Below are positions 11,001-17,429 of a stretch of 47,466 nt of DNA, piece by piece (positions within the stretch are counted from its first letter, which is position 1; each line of letters opens with the position of its first letter). Source of the DNA: a virus. Both the position numbers and the translations under genes were made by a program. A model generated the notes under the pieces. That model worked only from the letters and a program-made list of their open reading frames with translations, did not search any database and was not told the origin of the DNA. The stretch lies in IMG/VR virus record IMGVR_UViG_3300033144_007115, positions 1 through 47,466 of that record; one strand, written 5' to 3'.

Positions 11001-12155
11001 ACATATAAAAGCAAATTAGATAGTGACCCTATTCTAAGTAACTTATTTTTAACTAAGTTATTGGCTTATGAGAATGTTAAAGGAGTAGAGAGTATTAAAT
11101 TTAATACTAACTCTAAACTATCTACATTACAAAAAGAAAGATTAACAGAAGACTTTGAATATCTATTGGCTAATGATAAATACAGAGCTTTAGGAGAAGA
11201 CCTAATTAAGTATAGTTATGCTGTAAGTGGCTTTAGATTTACCCCTAGTTCATTTAATCACTTGATACCAATGAGTTTCTATAACTCACTGTCAGATGAG
11301 ACAGGTCAAACTTTCAATGACTTTATTAAAGACAAAGTAGAGACTGCAGCTATTAATGGAACAAGTACTGAATTTGTAGATAAATTTATTAGAAACTTCT
11401 ACTATAAGTTTGACTTCCTTCCAGCAGTTAATAATACTCCCAAGCTTAAGAATATCTCTGGGATTAAAAGAGCAGATAACGGTATTCCAATGTCAATTAA
11501 AATTGATAATAATAGCGATTCTGATATTAAAGGTGCTCCATATATTAAGTATGAACAAGGGGGAAAAACATATTTATTTGGACTTACTAATTTAATATCT
11601 GATGCTAGTAATATACATGTACAGGAAGGTACTTACATATACAATGTAGTACTTACTTTAGGGCTTCCTAATAGAGTTAATGAGCTATCCACTAGTACAG
11701 CTTATAGTGCTTTTGAGAAAGAAAATTCTCTTAGATTGAAACTTGGTGGAAAAATGGTTAACTATAATACTAATGATGTTAGTAAGCTTCAGACTGTATT
11801 AGCTAAAAATGATATTGAAGTTAATAAATACTTTTACACTGAGGAAAATACAGTGGGAGCTGTAGAGCCTAATATTGTAGAAGAAACCTCTTTAGAGTTA
11901 TTTGGAGCTGAAGAGAATTTAGAATCAACACTATATAATGATTCTCCTACATTAGCTAACCCTAGTACTGGTCAAAATATTGCTCCAGGTAATATTGCTA
12001 TAGACTATACTACAGGAGAAGCATATATATTTGATGTCACTTCTAAATCACAGCTTGTGGCTAAACCAAATGATAATGGTAGTGTAGAGTGGTTGATTGA
12101 TACAGAAGAGATAAGTAAAGCACAGTTTAAATTAATTGAAAACCTTTGTAAGTAA
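2073..12155 (+). CDS. Giant crAss-like virion RNA polymerase polyprotein with embedded zincin domain
   Basis: Residues 2547-2554 read TGADFDIDK, with Asp2549, Asp2551 and Asp2553 forming the DxDxD metal-binding motif of the double-psi beta-barrel RNA polymerases that crAss-like phages package and inject to transcribe early genes. At 3360 residues it is much longer than phi14:2 gp66 (about 2180). The N-terminal 220 residues contain glycine-rich hydrophobic stretches (GIGKGLLTLV, GTGALAGAGLRGLGAL) that could contact membranes during ejection. Residues about 380-700 are charged and coiled-coil-like. Residues 1333-1337 are HEGFH, a zincin HExxH motif, followed by EEAMADEF, where the third metal ligand is expected. 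The stop overlaps the next start by one base (TAATG). Catalysis and injection are inferred from the motif and family; the zincin may process virion proteins. No frameshift was seen. Confidence 0.85.
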   Translation: MANGNDTTAPSEINPLTGLPVGQGRKTTSLDKKVEAVQGSAANVYDFNLAKGESLSDYVERGVDIYPSVDLDKQRARLQSGWDQMGNAIVGGIGKGLLTLVENIGYIGDVAEWTGAWDEEDASYTNWLSEMAKSGKESIDESLPIFRQNPNATWDVGDGAWWWSNVQGLIDSGIGFGGTGALAGAGLRGLGALTNLQKIGATGESLVTSLGAGSAMNYAESKMMSVELFKTSYEELVSQGIDEAEASEIAAKNANEFIWANKVNILTDAMAMHSAFRGKNWTRNLQSSKLVGKGRKARTLTGDALKEGFEEISAGALQQEFEYQSLAEAGLSTEEYEDSFLGRALDYSMSGEGMLEFTLGLAGGPVQKGIASSTYGRVGKKARVEHHRRQEEQAQYNEEHLASILNEEAGKIKEMQGAYERGNDDMASSMQDNIFSDLAYKNFENGTTEYLKKQLQDISSLSSEEAQVKGYGEDYREIATDNIEKLDLLEKEYIKTRKKLNAPEDAPFRKAAYGMTVNRRLAQEQLKKVTFEKEELLNSLRGTAEAEARAEGQKFEGFSAEVAVIDARINSVAKERESLIARRKDELILEKSGKVSTNKKSIAKVDKKYNKSIEALTKQGIKLKGEKIATNKKIQASDEKIKQLKLEDYSQHDDIQAASDKEVSLRGSITHLNSELAKVNNPKKRKEILAELEKAKESFKKEVVDEASQEAEDATTPEAENAARENAKVVDPTSNKVDKAITQKNRDKSKGATAINPSKLKSSLEARYKDNPELLASELNLINEELDAANLPKIPSTLDTSEKLAKVLTSHKNIGSPLFPIVMSFYDSIEIEGSTIDNIENEQEDEIDNTVSDSKEGQITPSSDPEGDAENIIRNRQYEYIEEEGETLAFIAFKDRLPIVADDFLKMTKEDWEYINNPNNLKIGEQVTLEVDLDDSYNKKLKKGTTEYTENYQIKIVKTVNGNKRTLGILSAHTTDPKLLDIRSRIEGEIGNKTSGVFTSKTKLSVKKKFNGNYLNSTDVVKVNFDSLHNPSNITEEHKVSNSHGEVLVGYASSKNGVHLLEVPNSKEKIPVYDNVVPGALYMLIQSGNGTPVPVRLKTRQINKEEQKAVGELISQMAIEKEQAKTERRDYTTKEWTEIADKIKAIAVINVKPSKLGSSYVNVGGKDIDMSNLIPGLGSFLAQVDAKSLNTKGYNESVLGDKLRVNLNLENPIANTNFSVELDTTIITPEATTEKSSDLQQAKRVKAPRVGPRKRPSIGKPTKKFRKATPYRVEKWDSATELAWLGKKLPFVEAKVLKDLHNIHKVGGVEAWGLFANAMIYIQENAGTGTAYHEGFHAVFNLMLSDKERRTLLLQAQTKYGLQDDIELEEAMADEFMNYVIANEATKPYKGTWLGRLFSRIMRMFDIVNTKRLTIDSVFEDINSGRYNNKLEGTALKRNVAQFKDETRFKIPGMNPIEKRERVSMLSNMLIKNLESLSSEEAYSDMAMEEIVAKRGLVDLSNEVYEEINNIVFDLIDYKAEWESALEGDYEYIVDQYDLTSEYFATLFDEALRQLPSHGLNYKKSNKQGLVEDLYEDLEDEHKSIVEGWQHSTFEASTKETVTDKVKQLLSRIPNVDTEGKVINDSVGYPTYLPYDEVFNDLKRTLTNIYSFSEMKDKMKSMTKQKPYYAEVIKVIESDTKAKSSFFSAMSTQAAKFALVLRVDKTQRMEDGTLIPTSEYVIIDSNRKSPEKIVIANWQSNFENRILVGANISKKGKDIVAKIKGNLESKKVNKASISSNLSELGFDFPLEILENFDNNEFKEFSINLKVVLNTIEKGKNPFEEEGSSLKALAGYNVAHNLDIYEQSFKNVENKIIFSNILPNHISKTFSKLTKDNETIDWYQKDAFYKRNKWLNDLRENDAKELFSYVYLDGLKVQGQDKGTKYTGMSSSDLTTTKVQMFNNQGNKNVAYYSMPILADAPQSIFIKFNKYSNEEALEGLYEIALQEYERNAWADKNDLEVKNFKDRKVYMPFVKDATNKEATIESIKANLLIKEASTTLDTLEDFGLIIKKEDGTYSITKQMPVNFKEENIEEFVKNYVYNTTLANFNIGQIFSGDLAFYKNVEDFAKRNKQVSNPGRALDTSDIGATYNTIYVNDEVMPSVMLGAYSEALEGNPKREAILSQYNDVNGTDAQAYISLDRYRDILTGVGMWSDKHEAAYPRLKSGKGNTEDIGLFLQPIKPFYFGKIFMKGKIVPTQNKNSEYVVLPQMAEGNPKMQAMLDKFDEGIASIQFVSAVKVGIHNNVSFDNLGKATPIELFNDDYSIQLDIPEHHVDTSNLFGTQIRKLVISDLVTNLEHKYNVKDAQLNPTEIFDTYQDIISADINSAYDSLAKMMESPKELQKLLLEEVKSRDLGIQLEQALELNENDEFIHPLFHPLHSKRNESLMNSLFKNRVTKQKIRGAALVQVSDYALSDRLVVNIEKGKLKSVQARLPHYSKKYFKPFMDENGDIDMEAIREQAPELLEAISYRIPTEDKYSMLPIEIVGFSPSIAGGTIMLPADITKVTGADFDIDKMFIMFNSFEMVEDKPKYISYDYSKPAAEQSKAARDNGKIDIIKGILTDKNNFENWITPGGFDNLSRNKEEITALKPATDALNVGLQSTYLELFNRNMSGLDLIGIYANHNVNHSLTQHTDIGFTDAIKFDGNSRNMLNVTEDTEGNRISRTLAEFLAAAVDNAKDPVAGELNINTFTADIVASIIRVGYPLETALYLVNQPIILQLAQDHFNSGAKRSQIGKLINEAKKNLIAKGANAEIEGRKNFNLNTDVLKKNISLSTDNLSDKEADHQLTVLSVFDKLQSMGDDLGKLVRGLRADSVGAGPTMSANSLFLSNVEATKINPGFLPGTVEKAFTDYKMAEEFTDKGIRKAQENLSNYFPWDNPLFSTVRNSIASDIKGIDLTAEEMEFANYALLSYLASDFEFFNLRTEDYSKLITKLPATYKSKLDSDPILSNLFLTKLLAYENVKGVESIKFNTNSKLSTLQKERLTEDFEYLLANDKYRALGEDLIKYSYAVSGFRFTPSSFNHLIPMSFYNSLSDETGQTFNDFIKDKVETAAINGTSTEFVDKFIRNFYYKFDFLPAVNNTPKLKNISGIKRADNGIPMSIKIDNNSDSDIKGAPYIKYEQGGKTYLFGLTNLISDASNIHVQEGTYIYNVVLTLGLPNRVNELSTSTAYSAFEKENSLRLKLGGKMVNYNTNDVSKLQTVLAKNDIEVNKYFYTEENTVGAVEPNIVEETSLELFGAEENLESTLYNDSPTLANPSTGQNIAPGNIAIDYTTGEAYIFDVTSKSQLVAKPNDNGSVEWLIDTEEISKAQFKLIENLCK

Positions 12156-15100
12156 TGGCAAAAGATTGTTTAATTTACCCACAAGACAGTAGAGGGAATA
12201 ATAGTTTATTATACATAGACCTTGAAAGTAAACTCAAGTTGTCCAGAGAAAAGACTATTCAGTACTATAAAAAAGCTAAATCTAAGTCTTTTATAGAGAA
12301 GAATGGAGACTGGGAAAATGACCCTTATAGATTAGAGGAAGAACATGCTCTAAGACATTCTGATGGTGTTAGAAAAAGGTACTTGGAGAGTGCTTTAGAT
12401 AATACTAAGTCTAAGGCAATACGTATTACTAAGGAATTAGCTAGTACACCTTATAAAGCAGTTATTACAAAAATAGCTGGTGAAAAGGGAGATAAGAGAA
12501 TATATAATACTATTAAGATTGTTCCTAAATTCTTGTATAAGGATGAAACCATCTATAAGCAAAGTAAGAGTGATAAAGTAGAAGCTCCTTCTGAGAAAAT
12601 CAATAGTCAATTACTTGGTTTCTTAAATCACTATGGTATTACTGTAGAACATGTTGATACTTTGAAAGATAGAGTAGGTACCGATGCTGTAGGAGCAGCT
12701 GATATCTTCAATAAGCTTATTCTAATATCTAAAGACAAAGAAAAGATAGATACTCTTCCAGAAGAGGTTGCTCACTTTGCAGTTGAACTGTTAGGTCCTG
12801 ATAATCCTATGGTTGTTAAAATGCTTAATATAGTAGACAAGACTGATACTTATACTGAAGTATATGAGCAGTATAAAGATGAATATTTAGATGAAGAGGG
12901 TAATCCAGACCTAACTAAGATTAAAAAGGAAGCAATTGGTAAGTTAATTGCTGAAAACATCATTAAAAGTAACCCTATAGGGCCTTCTAAAGGCATCTTA
13001 GCCACTCTAAATAGAATGTGGGATAGATTTATGTCCTACTTCAAAAGAATGGACCACACACGATATAATCAAGAAGTTGACCACTTAGCTGCCAAGGTAG
13101 CAAAAGATATTACTGAGAACTCTTTAGATGGAGATGTTGCTAATTTAGCAGCTACTAGAGAAATATTCTTACAAACAGATTCAGAGGTTGAGTATGCTAC
13201 TAAGGAAGAAAAGTTTCTAGATAAGTCTATCAAGGCTTTAGAGTCAAGAATGAAGTCTCTTAAGAAGATTTTTAAAAGAGATGAGGCTAAAAGTGTTAAA
13301 CAACAAGTTGATATACTTAAAGACATGTTGGATAATAAGAAAATGAAACTTGGTATGTCTACATTTGTTTCAAAAGCTGAAAAGGATGTTGATAAAATAA
13401 TGGATTATATCACTAAGGCTGAAAAAGGGGAAATTACTACTAATATTACTCCTGCATTTATTAATGAGATGCATGACTTTATTATCACTTATGACATACT
13501 ATTAACTGATATGATTTCTATCTTAAATGACAATGCTACCTCTAGGGAGGAATTTGCAACTGTTATTGCTAGAGCTCAAGATGTTACTGCTGAAATGCTT
13601 AAAGTAAAGGCATTTTATCATAAAGTATTTAAAGCTAGGGGTAAGGAATACATTCAAGAAATAAATGATGGTAGATTAGATATTGAAGATGATATCCTAA
13701 CTACTGACGCTAATGAAGATACTAATACTATTAGGAGAGTTGCAGGTACTATGAAGAATGCTTCTGATAAAGTACTTAAACTTGTATATGATAGTATTAA
13801 AACTGTTAAAAGTAATACCTATAGATACACTTTTGAATTAGGTAGAGAGCTTACTAAATTACAATTAGAATTAGAGCAAACAGGTTTTAAAGATTTTAAA
13901 TCTTTTTATGAGGTTGACTCTGAAGGTAAGAAAACTGGGTTTATTGTAAGTGAATATAATAGAGGGGCTTATTATGAGGCTTTTGATGAAAATCTACAAG
14001 CAATTGCTGATGCATTTGAAGTGGAGAGTTATTCAGAAATTAATCAAGAGGCTTTATCTAAAGTAGAAAAAAAGAAATTTAATACTTTATGGAGTAAGTT
14101 TTTTAGAGAACATACTGATACTAATAGTTTTGGAGAAGTAGTACCTAAGAAATCAAAGTATTCAAACAAAGATTTTAGTAAAATAACTGGTAATAAAGCT
14201 GTATATTCTTTTTACAATAAACTACTAAAGATTAAGAATACTGAGGATAAGAAGATACCTGTTCAGAAAGCTGATAGACAGGAATACTTAATGCCTCAAA
14301 TAAGAAAAGACACTTTAGAGAGGCTTAAAAATAGAGATGGTAATATATTTAAGAATGTTAAAGAGGTAGTTAAAGAATCTGCCCTAATAACTGAAGATGA
14401 TATTGAATATAATGAACAGGAGATTATTAAAGACATCAAAGGTAATGAGGTTAAATTTTTACCAGTACATTATACTAGGAGTTTAAAAGACATGGATAAC
14501 CTCTCTGAGGATGTTACTTCTATGTTTATTGCTTATGCACATATGTCTGAGAATTACAAACAAAGTGCTGAAATAGTAGACGACTTGGAGATTGTTAAAA
14601 GGTCTATAGGAGAAAGACAAATATCAGGAAAGAAGCTTGCTAAAGAAGGCAAAGAAAGTAATACTTATGCGATGTTAGATACATTCATGGATATGCACTT
14701 ATACGGAAATCTTAGAAAGAAAGACCAAGTATTGGAAATAGGAGGTAAGAAGATTAACTATGGTAAGGCTTTAGATTCCTTTAACTCCTATGTAAGAAGA
14801 AATAACCTTGCATTTAATGTATTTGCCTCTACAGCTTCCTATACTACAGGTAGTATCTTCTCTAAAATTGAAGATATAGTAGGACAGTACACAAATCAAG
14901 AGTCTAAGACATTTGCAGAAAAAGAATTTGATGCTAACTTGCCTAGAGTAATGGCTCAATTAGGTAAAAGAAGGCCTACTAATAAAATGCATTTAATGTT
15001 TCAAAGGAATGGTTTCATTAGAGACAATTTTGAAGATTTAAATGTTAAAACTGTAGCAGGTAGAGAGCTTAAGAATATTTTCTTCTCTACTTACCAATTA

Positions 15101-16051
15101 GCTGATTATAGAGTTAAAGGTAAGCTTTCTGTTGCTATCATGGATAACATGAGACTAGTTAATGGAGAGTGGTTAACTAAGGACCAGTTTAAAAGAAATA
15201 ACTCTAAATTAGATAAGTCTGAAATCAATAGTGAATGGAAAAAGCATAGAGAGAATAGCTTTTATAATGCATTTGAAGTAGTTGAGGGAGAATTAGTAAT
15301 TAAGAAAGAGTTTAAAGATACTATTACTCCTAAAATTGAGAATAATATCAAGAATAGAATTGAACACATTGGCAACAGGGCTGATGGTCTATTATCTGAC
15401 TTAGATAAAGGAGCTATCTTTAAGAATACATGGGGTAGACTTATAATGACTCACAGAGGCTGGTTAGTAAAAGGTGTAGAAGATAGATTTAAGAAAAGTG
15501 ATATTAACTTAGATACTGGAGAAAAAGAAGAAGGACACTATAGAACTATGGGTAGTTTAGTTATAGGAAGTGCTTTTGAAATGTTTAAAGAGAAATCACT
15601 TTCATTTAAACCTTATATTCAAAATTACAACAATCTAGAACCTCATCAAAAGCAAAACTTAAGAAGAGGTATGGCTGAATTAGCCTTTATAACTGCTATC
15701 TCATTATTAGCTTCTATGCTTGAATCAATGGGAGGAGAAGATGAAGAAGATGATTGGATATACAACTTTGCTTTATATACTGTTTATAGAACTAATGTTG
15801 AGATTGGTGCATTTTGGAATCCAGGGGAAATTACTACATTATTGAAATCTCCCGCTGCTGCTATGAATCAACTAGAATCATTAGGAGAAGTTTGGGGCAT
15901 AGTAACAGGTAAAGCCTATGAAACTATTGAAAGAGGTAGATTCAAGGATATGACTAGACTTGAGAAGTTAATGATACAGAGGTCATTTATGAAGAACTTT
16001 TATGATGCTCAATTCCCTAAAGAGAAACTTGGTTATATTAAATCAATATAA
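12155..16051 (+). CDS. Large companion protein of the virion RNA polymerase, with degenerate zincin motif
   Basis: A 1298-residue protein translationally coupled to the RNA polymerase gene through a TAATG overlap. Residues 203-207 read EEVAH inside TLPEEVAHFAVELLG, with a helix containing EAIGKLIAENI about 50 residues later. This matches the layout of the HEGFH...EEAMADEF zincin of the preceding protein, but with Glu in place of the first His, so it is probably a catalytically dead copy. Residues about 340-500 are Lys/Glu-rich and probably coiled coil. Near residue 1180 a hydrophobic helix (ELAFITAISLLASML) precedes an acidic GGEDEEDD stretch and a conserved-looking C-terminus. As the last gene of the late block it is likely a second large virion/ejection protein. 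No polymerase motif was found in it. Function is inferred from position. Confidence 0.7.
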   Translation: MAKDCLIYPQDSRGNNSLLYIDLESKLKLSREKTIQYYKKAKSKSFIEKNGDWENDPYRLEEEHALRHSDGVRKRYLESALDNTKSKAIRITKELASTPYKAVITKIAGEKGDKRIYNTIKIVPKFLYKDETIYKQSKSDKVEAPSEKINSQLLGFLNHYGITVEHVDTLKDRVGTDAVGAADIFNKLILISKDKEKIDTLPEEVAHFAVELLGPDNPMVVKMLNIVDKTDTYTEVYEQYKDEYLDEEGNPDLTKIKKEAIGKLIAENIIKSNPIGPSKGILATLNRMWDRFMSYFKRMDHTRYNQEVDHLAAKVAKDITENSLDGDVANLAATREIFLQTDSEVEYATKEEKFLDKSIKALESRMKSLKKIFKRDEAKSVKQQVDILKDMLDNKKMKLGMSTFVSKAEKDVDKIMDYITKAEKGEITTNITPAFINEMHDFIITYDILLTDMISILNDNATSREEFATVIARAQDVTAEMLKVKAFYHKVFKARGKEYIQEINDGRLDIEDDILTTDANEDTNTIRRVAGTMKNASDKVLKLVYDSIKTVKSNTYRYTFELGRELTKLQLELEQTGFKDFKSFYEVDSEGKKTGFIVSEYNRGAYYEAFDENLQAIADAFEVESYSEINQEALSKVEKKKFNTLWSKFFREHTDTNSFGEVVPKKSKYSNKDFSKITGNKAVYSFYNKLLKIKNTEDKKIPVQKADRQEYLMPQIRKDTLERLKNRDGNIFKNVKEVVKESALITEDDIEYNEQEIIKDIKGNEVKFLPVHYTRSLKDMDNLSEDVTSMFIAYAHMSENYKQSAEIVDDLEIVKRSIGERQISGKKLAKEGKESNTYAMLDTFMDMHLYGNLRKKDQVLEIGGKKINYGKALDSFNSYVRRNNLAFNVFASTASYTTGSIFSKIEDIVGQYTNQESKTFAEKEFDANLPRVMAQLGKRRPTNKMHLMFQRNGFIRDNFEDLNVKTVAGRELKNIFFSTYQLADYRVKGKLSVAIMDNMRLVNGEWLTKDQFKRNNSKLDKSEINSEWKKHRENSFYNAFEVVEGELVIKKEFKDTITPKIENNIKNRIEHIGNRADGLLSDLDKGAIFKNTWGRLIMTHRGWLVKGVEDRFKKSDINLDTGEKEEGHYRTMGSLVIGSAFEMFKEKSLSFKPYIQNYNNLEPHQKQNLRRGMAELAFITAISLLASMLESMGGEDEEDDWIYNFALYTVYRTNVEIGAFWNPGEITTLLKSPAAAMNQLESLGEVWGIVTGKAYETIERGRFKDMTRLEKLMIQRSFMKNFYDAQFPKEKLGYIKSI

Positions 16052-16078
16052 AAGCAACAAATAAATAAAAAAAACTTG

Positions 16079-16104
16079 AAGCCCTCCTAATTAAAGGGGG
16101 GTTT
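16079..16104. terminator. Bidirectional rho-independent terminator between convergent operons
   Basis: A GC-rich hairpin (AAGCCCTCC, loop TAATTAAA, GGGGGGTTT) lies between the plus-strand late genes ending at 16051 and the minus-strand operon. On the minus strand it is followed within four bases by a run of eight T; on the plus strand by CTTGTTT. It overlaps the last codons of the 41-residue minus-strand ORF. Confidence 0.8.
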
Positions 16105-16216
16105 CTTGTTTAGTATCTTGACACTTTTCACATATTAACATTTGATGTAACAAATATTTAGGCACATAAAAAATATTCTTGCACTTAGAATTAACACATT
16201 CTTTTGGTTTACTCAT
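16091..16216 (-). CDS. Small zinc-ribbon-like protein, 41 residues
   Basis: The frame encodes MSKPKECVNSKCKNIFYVPK and onwards, with two CxxxxC/CxxC pairs (Cys7/Cys12 and Cys29/Cys32), the pattern of a small zinc ribbon. Its start overlaps the stop of the 44-residue gene before it by 8 bases, and its stop falls in the terminator hairpin, so it is the last gene of the long minus-strand operon. Function unknown; nucleic-acid or protein binding is possible. Confidence 0.55.
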   Translation of the reverse strand: MSKPKECVNSKCKNIFYVPKYLLHQMLICEKCQDTKQETPL

Positions 16217-16343
16217 CTTTCTTTTGGTTTAATATCTTAATAACATCTTCTAACCAAACTGCTCCTGTAGCACCATTTGGTAAATGTAATTGGTCTAAGT
16301 TATTTAGTTTTTCAATTATAGTTTCTAATTCTTCTTTAGTCAT
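16209..16343 (-). CDS. Small hypothetical protein, 44 residues
   Basis: The frame encodes a helix-forming, acidic 44-residue protein beginning MTKEELETIIEKLNNL. The start is preceded by the A-rich leader AAACCAAAACAAAG, like that of the next small gene. It overlaps both neighbours by 8 bases, as genes do throughout this operon. No family recognised. Confidence 0.5.
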   Translation of the reverse strand: MTKEELETIIEKLNNLDQLHLPNGATGAVWLEDVIKILNQKKDE

Positions 16344-16545
16344 CTTTGTTTTGGTTTAATTCATCTTTAGTTGTAATGTGGTTAGTGAAGTGTTCATCAA
16401 AGAATGAGCATTTAACCAAAACAGTGCCTTCAATAAAACCATCTATTCTTACTTTAACTAACTCATTGTCTTTGTCAATAGGATACCCATCGTGTAGCAT
16501 TATATCTCCAATGTTTATTTTAAGGATGTTTTGTTCTTCACTCAT
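16336..16545 (-). CDS. Small hypothetical protein, 69 residues
   Basis: A 69-residue protein (MSEEQNILKINIGD...) with alternating beta-type segments and an acidic/Asn-rich tail (NQNKDD). It overlaps the following 44-residue gene by 8 bases. The opposite-strand frame at 16346-16564 covers the same DNA but is judged a shadow, because this frame continues the operon and has an A-rich leader (AAACAAAGAAG). Unrecognised. Confidence 0.6.
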   Translation of the reverse strand: MSEEQNILKINIGDIMLHDGYPIDKDNELVKVRIDGFIEGTVLVKCSFFDEHFTNHITTKDELNQNKDD

Positions 16546-16560
16546 CTTCTTTGTTTTGTC

Positions 16561-16650
16561 TTAAGTTATAGTTGATATACCAAACGCTATTAAAGCTAAT
16601 GTACCTGCTGTAAAAAATCCCATAAGGAAATAAAATTCTTTTCTATTCAT
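16561..16650 (-). CDS. Very small membrane protein, 29 residues
   Basis: The frame encodes MNRKEFYFLMGFFTAGTLAL followed by IAFGISTIT: a short charged N-terminus, then one continuous hydrophobic helix long enough to span a membrane. It overlaps the stop of the preceding 123-residue gene by 8 bases, as expected for coupled translation. Function unknown. Confidence 0.5.
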   Translation of the reverse strand: MNRKEFYFLMGFFTAGTLALIAFGISTIT

Positions 16651-17014
16651 TTTTATTGCTTTTTACAACTTCAATTAGTTTTTTGATGCAAGTTAGTTCT
16701 GCTTCTTCGTAGGTATCGTAAGAGTTGCTTAATCTGTGCGACTGTATTTCATAGCAGTAAAAAACGTTATCGTCAATCCCTTTTCCTTTTCTTACAAAGG
16801 AAAATAAATCGTGTTTCTCTCTAAACCATCTAAATGATTGTTGGTATAGTGGTGCTAGAGTCCATAAATAACTAGATATTTTGTACCGCTTATTGTAAGC
16901 TACTTTGCCAATACCTAGAGTACCATCATCATAATGAGCCAAACACTCTTCATCAAACCCCAATTCTTTTAAAGCCAATGCTTCTTCATATGGTATAAAT
17001 TCTTTGTCTTCCAT
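16643..17014 (-). CDS. Conserved-looking phage hypothetical protein, 123 residues
   Basis: A compact 123-residue protein with the segments IPYEEALALKELGFDEECL, FRWFREKHDL and TYEEAELTCIKKLIEVVK. I recognise this pattern from small hypothetical proteins of Bacteroidota genomes and their phages, which have no assigned function. Aromatic and charged residues suggest a small soluble alpha/beta fold; there is no signal peptide or catalytic motif. It is the first gene after the terminator at 17059-17082 and heads a run of four tiny overlapping genes that ends the operon. Confidence 0.65.
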   Translation of the reverse strand: MEDKEFIPYEEALALKELGFDEECLAHYDDGTLGIGKVAYNKRYKISSYLWTLAPLYQQSFRWFREKHDLFSFVRKGKGIDDNVFYCYEIQSHRLSNSYDTYEEAELTCIKKLIEVVKSNKNE

Positions 17015-17058
17015 TATATTTTTATTAATTCGTCTAATGCTTTTATCTTTTAAAATAA

Positions 17059-17082
17059 ACCCCCTCCAATTAAGGAAGGGGT
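17059..17082 (-). terminator. Rho-independent terminator after the NAD operon
   Basis: On the minus strand ACCCCTTCC, loop TTAATT, GGAGGGGGT forms a hairpin followed by TTATTTTAAAAG. It lies just downstream of the 112-residue gene that ends the Prs/HAD/NAMPT operon. About 45 bases then lead to the next start, enough for a promoter, though none is obvious. Confidence 0.75.
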
Positions 17083-17090
17083 ATTATTAA

Positions 17091-17429
17091 TTACTTAGTA
17101 GTAGTATCTATTACCTCCATACAAGTTAGTGTCTTAGACATCTTAGTAAGGGCATTCTTAGCCTTTCTAGAAGTTCCAAATGGCTTACTCATTGCAAGCA
17201 CTGTACCATTATTAGCCCTTAGTTGAAAAGTATTAAACCTTTCATTGATAACAAAGTTATCAGGATTACTACTGAATCTTTTTACAGAATCAATACTCCT
17301 TTGTAAATCATGTTTCCTAGTTCTTTTCTCAGAAAACATTATTACTTTTCTACTGTTACCTTTTTTACCATTTGTAATTTCATAGTAGAAATTACCTGTT
17401 CTTTTATTCTTTTTAATCTCAAACTTCAT
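17091..17429 (-). CDS. YegP/DUF1508-like small protein
   Basis: A 112-residue basic protein built of two similar halves. The first has GNFYYEITNGKKGNSRKVIM followed by an Ile-x-x-Val segment; the second has FQLRANNGTVLAMSKPFGTS followed by a Lys/Ala helix. This two-repeat pattern (aromatic, NG turn, Ser, Lys-rich helix) resembles the DUF1508/YegP family, whose role is unclear. The start overlaps the end of the NAMPT-like gene by 11 bases, so it is co-translated with the NAD genes, and the operon terminates just after it. A part in NAD chemistry is not shown by the sequence. Confidence 0.55.
   Translation of the reverse strand: MKFEIKKNKRTGNFYYEITNGKKGNSRKVIMFSEKRTRKHDLQRSIDSVKRFSSNPDNFVINERFNTFQLRANNGTVLAMSKPFGTSRKAKNALTKMSKTLTCMEVIDTTTK

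Noticed and set aside
2073-16051. Frameshift or intein within the giant proteins
   Set aside because: Both frames are continuous; no intein-type boundary residues or homing-endonuclease motif were noticed.
16346-16564. 72-codon plus-strand frame in the convergent region
   Set aside because: Mirrors the 69-residue minus-strand gene, which has overlaps and an A-rich leader in keeping with the operon.
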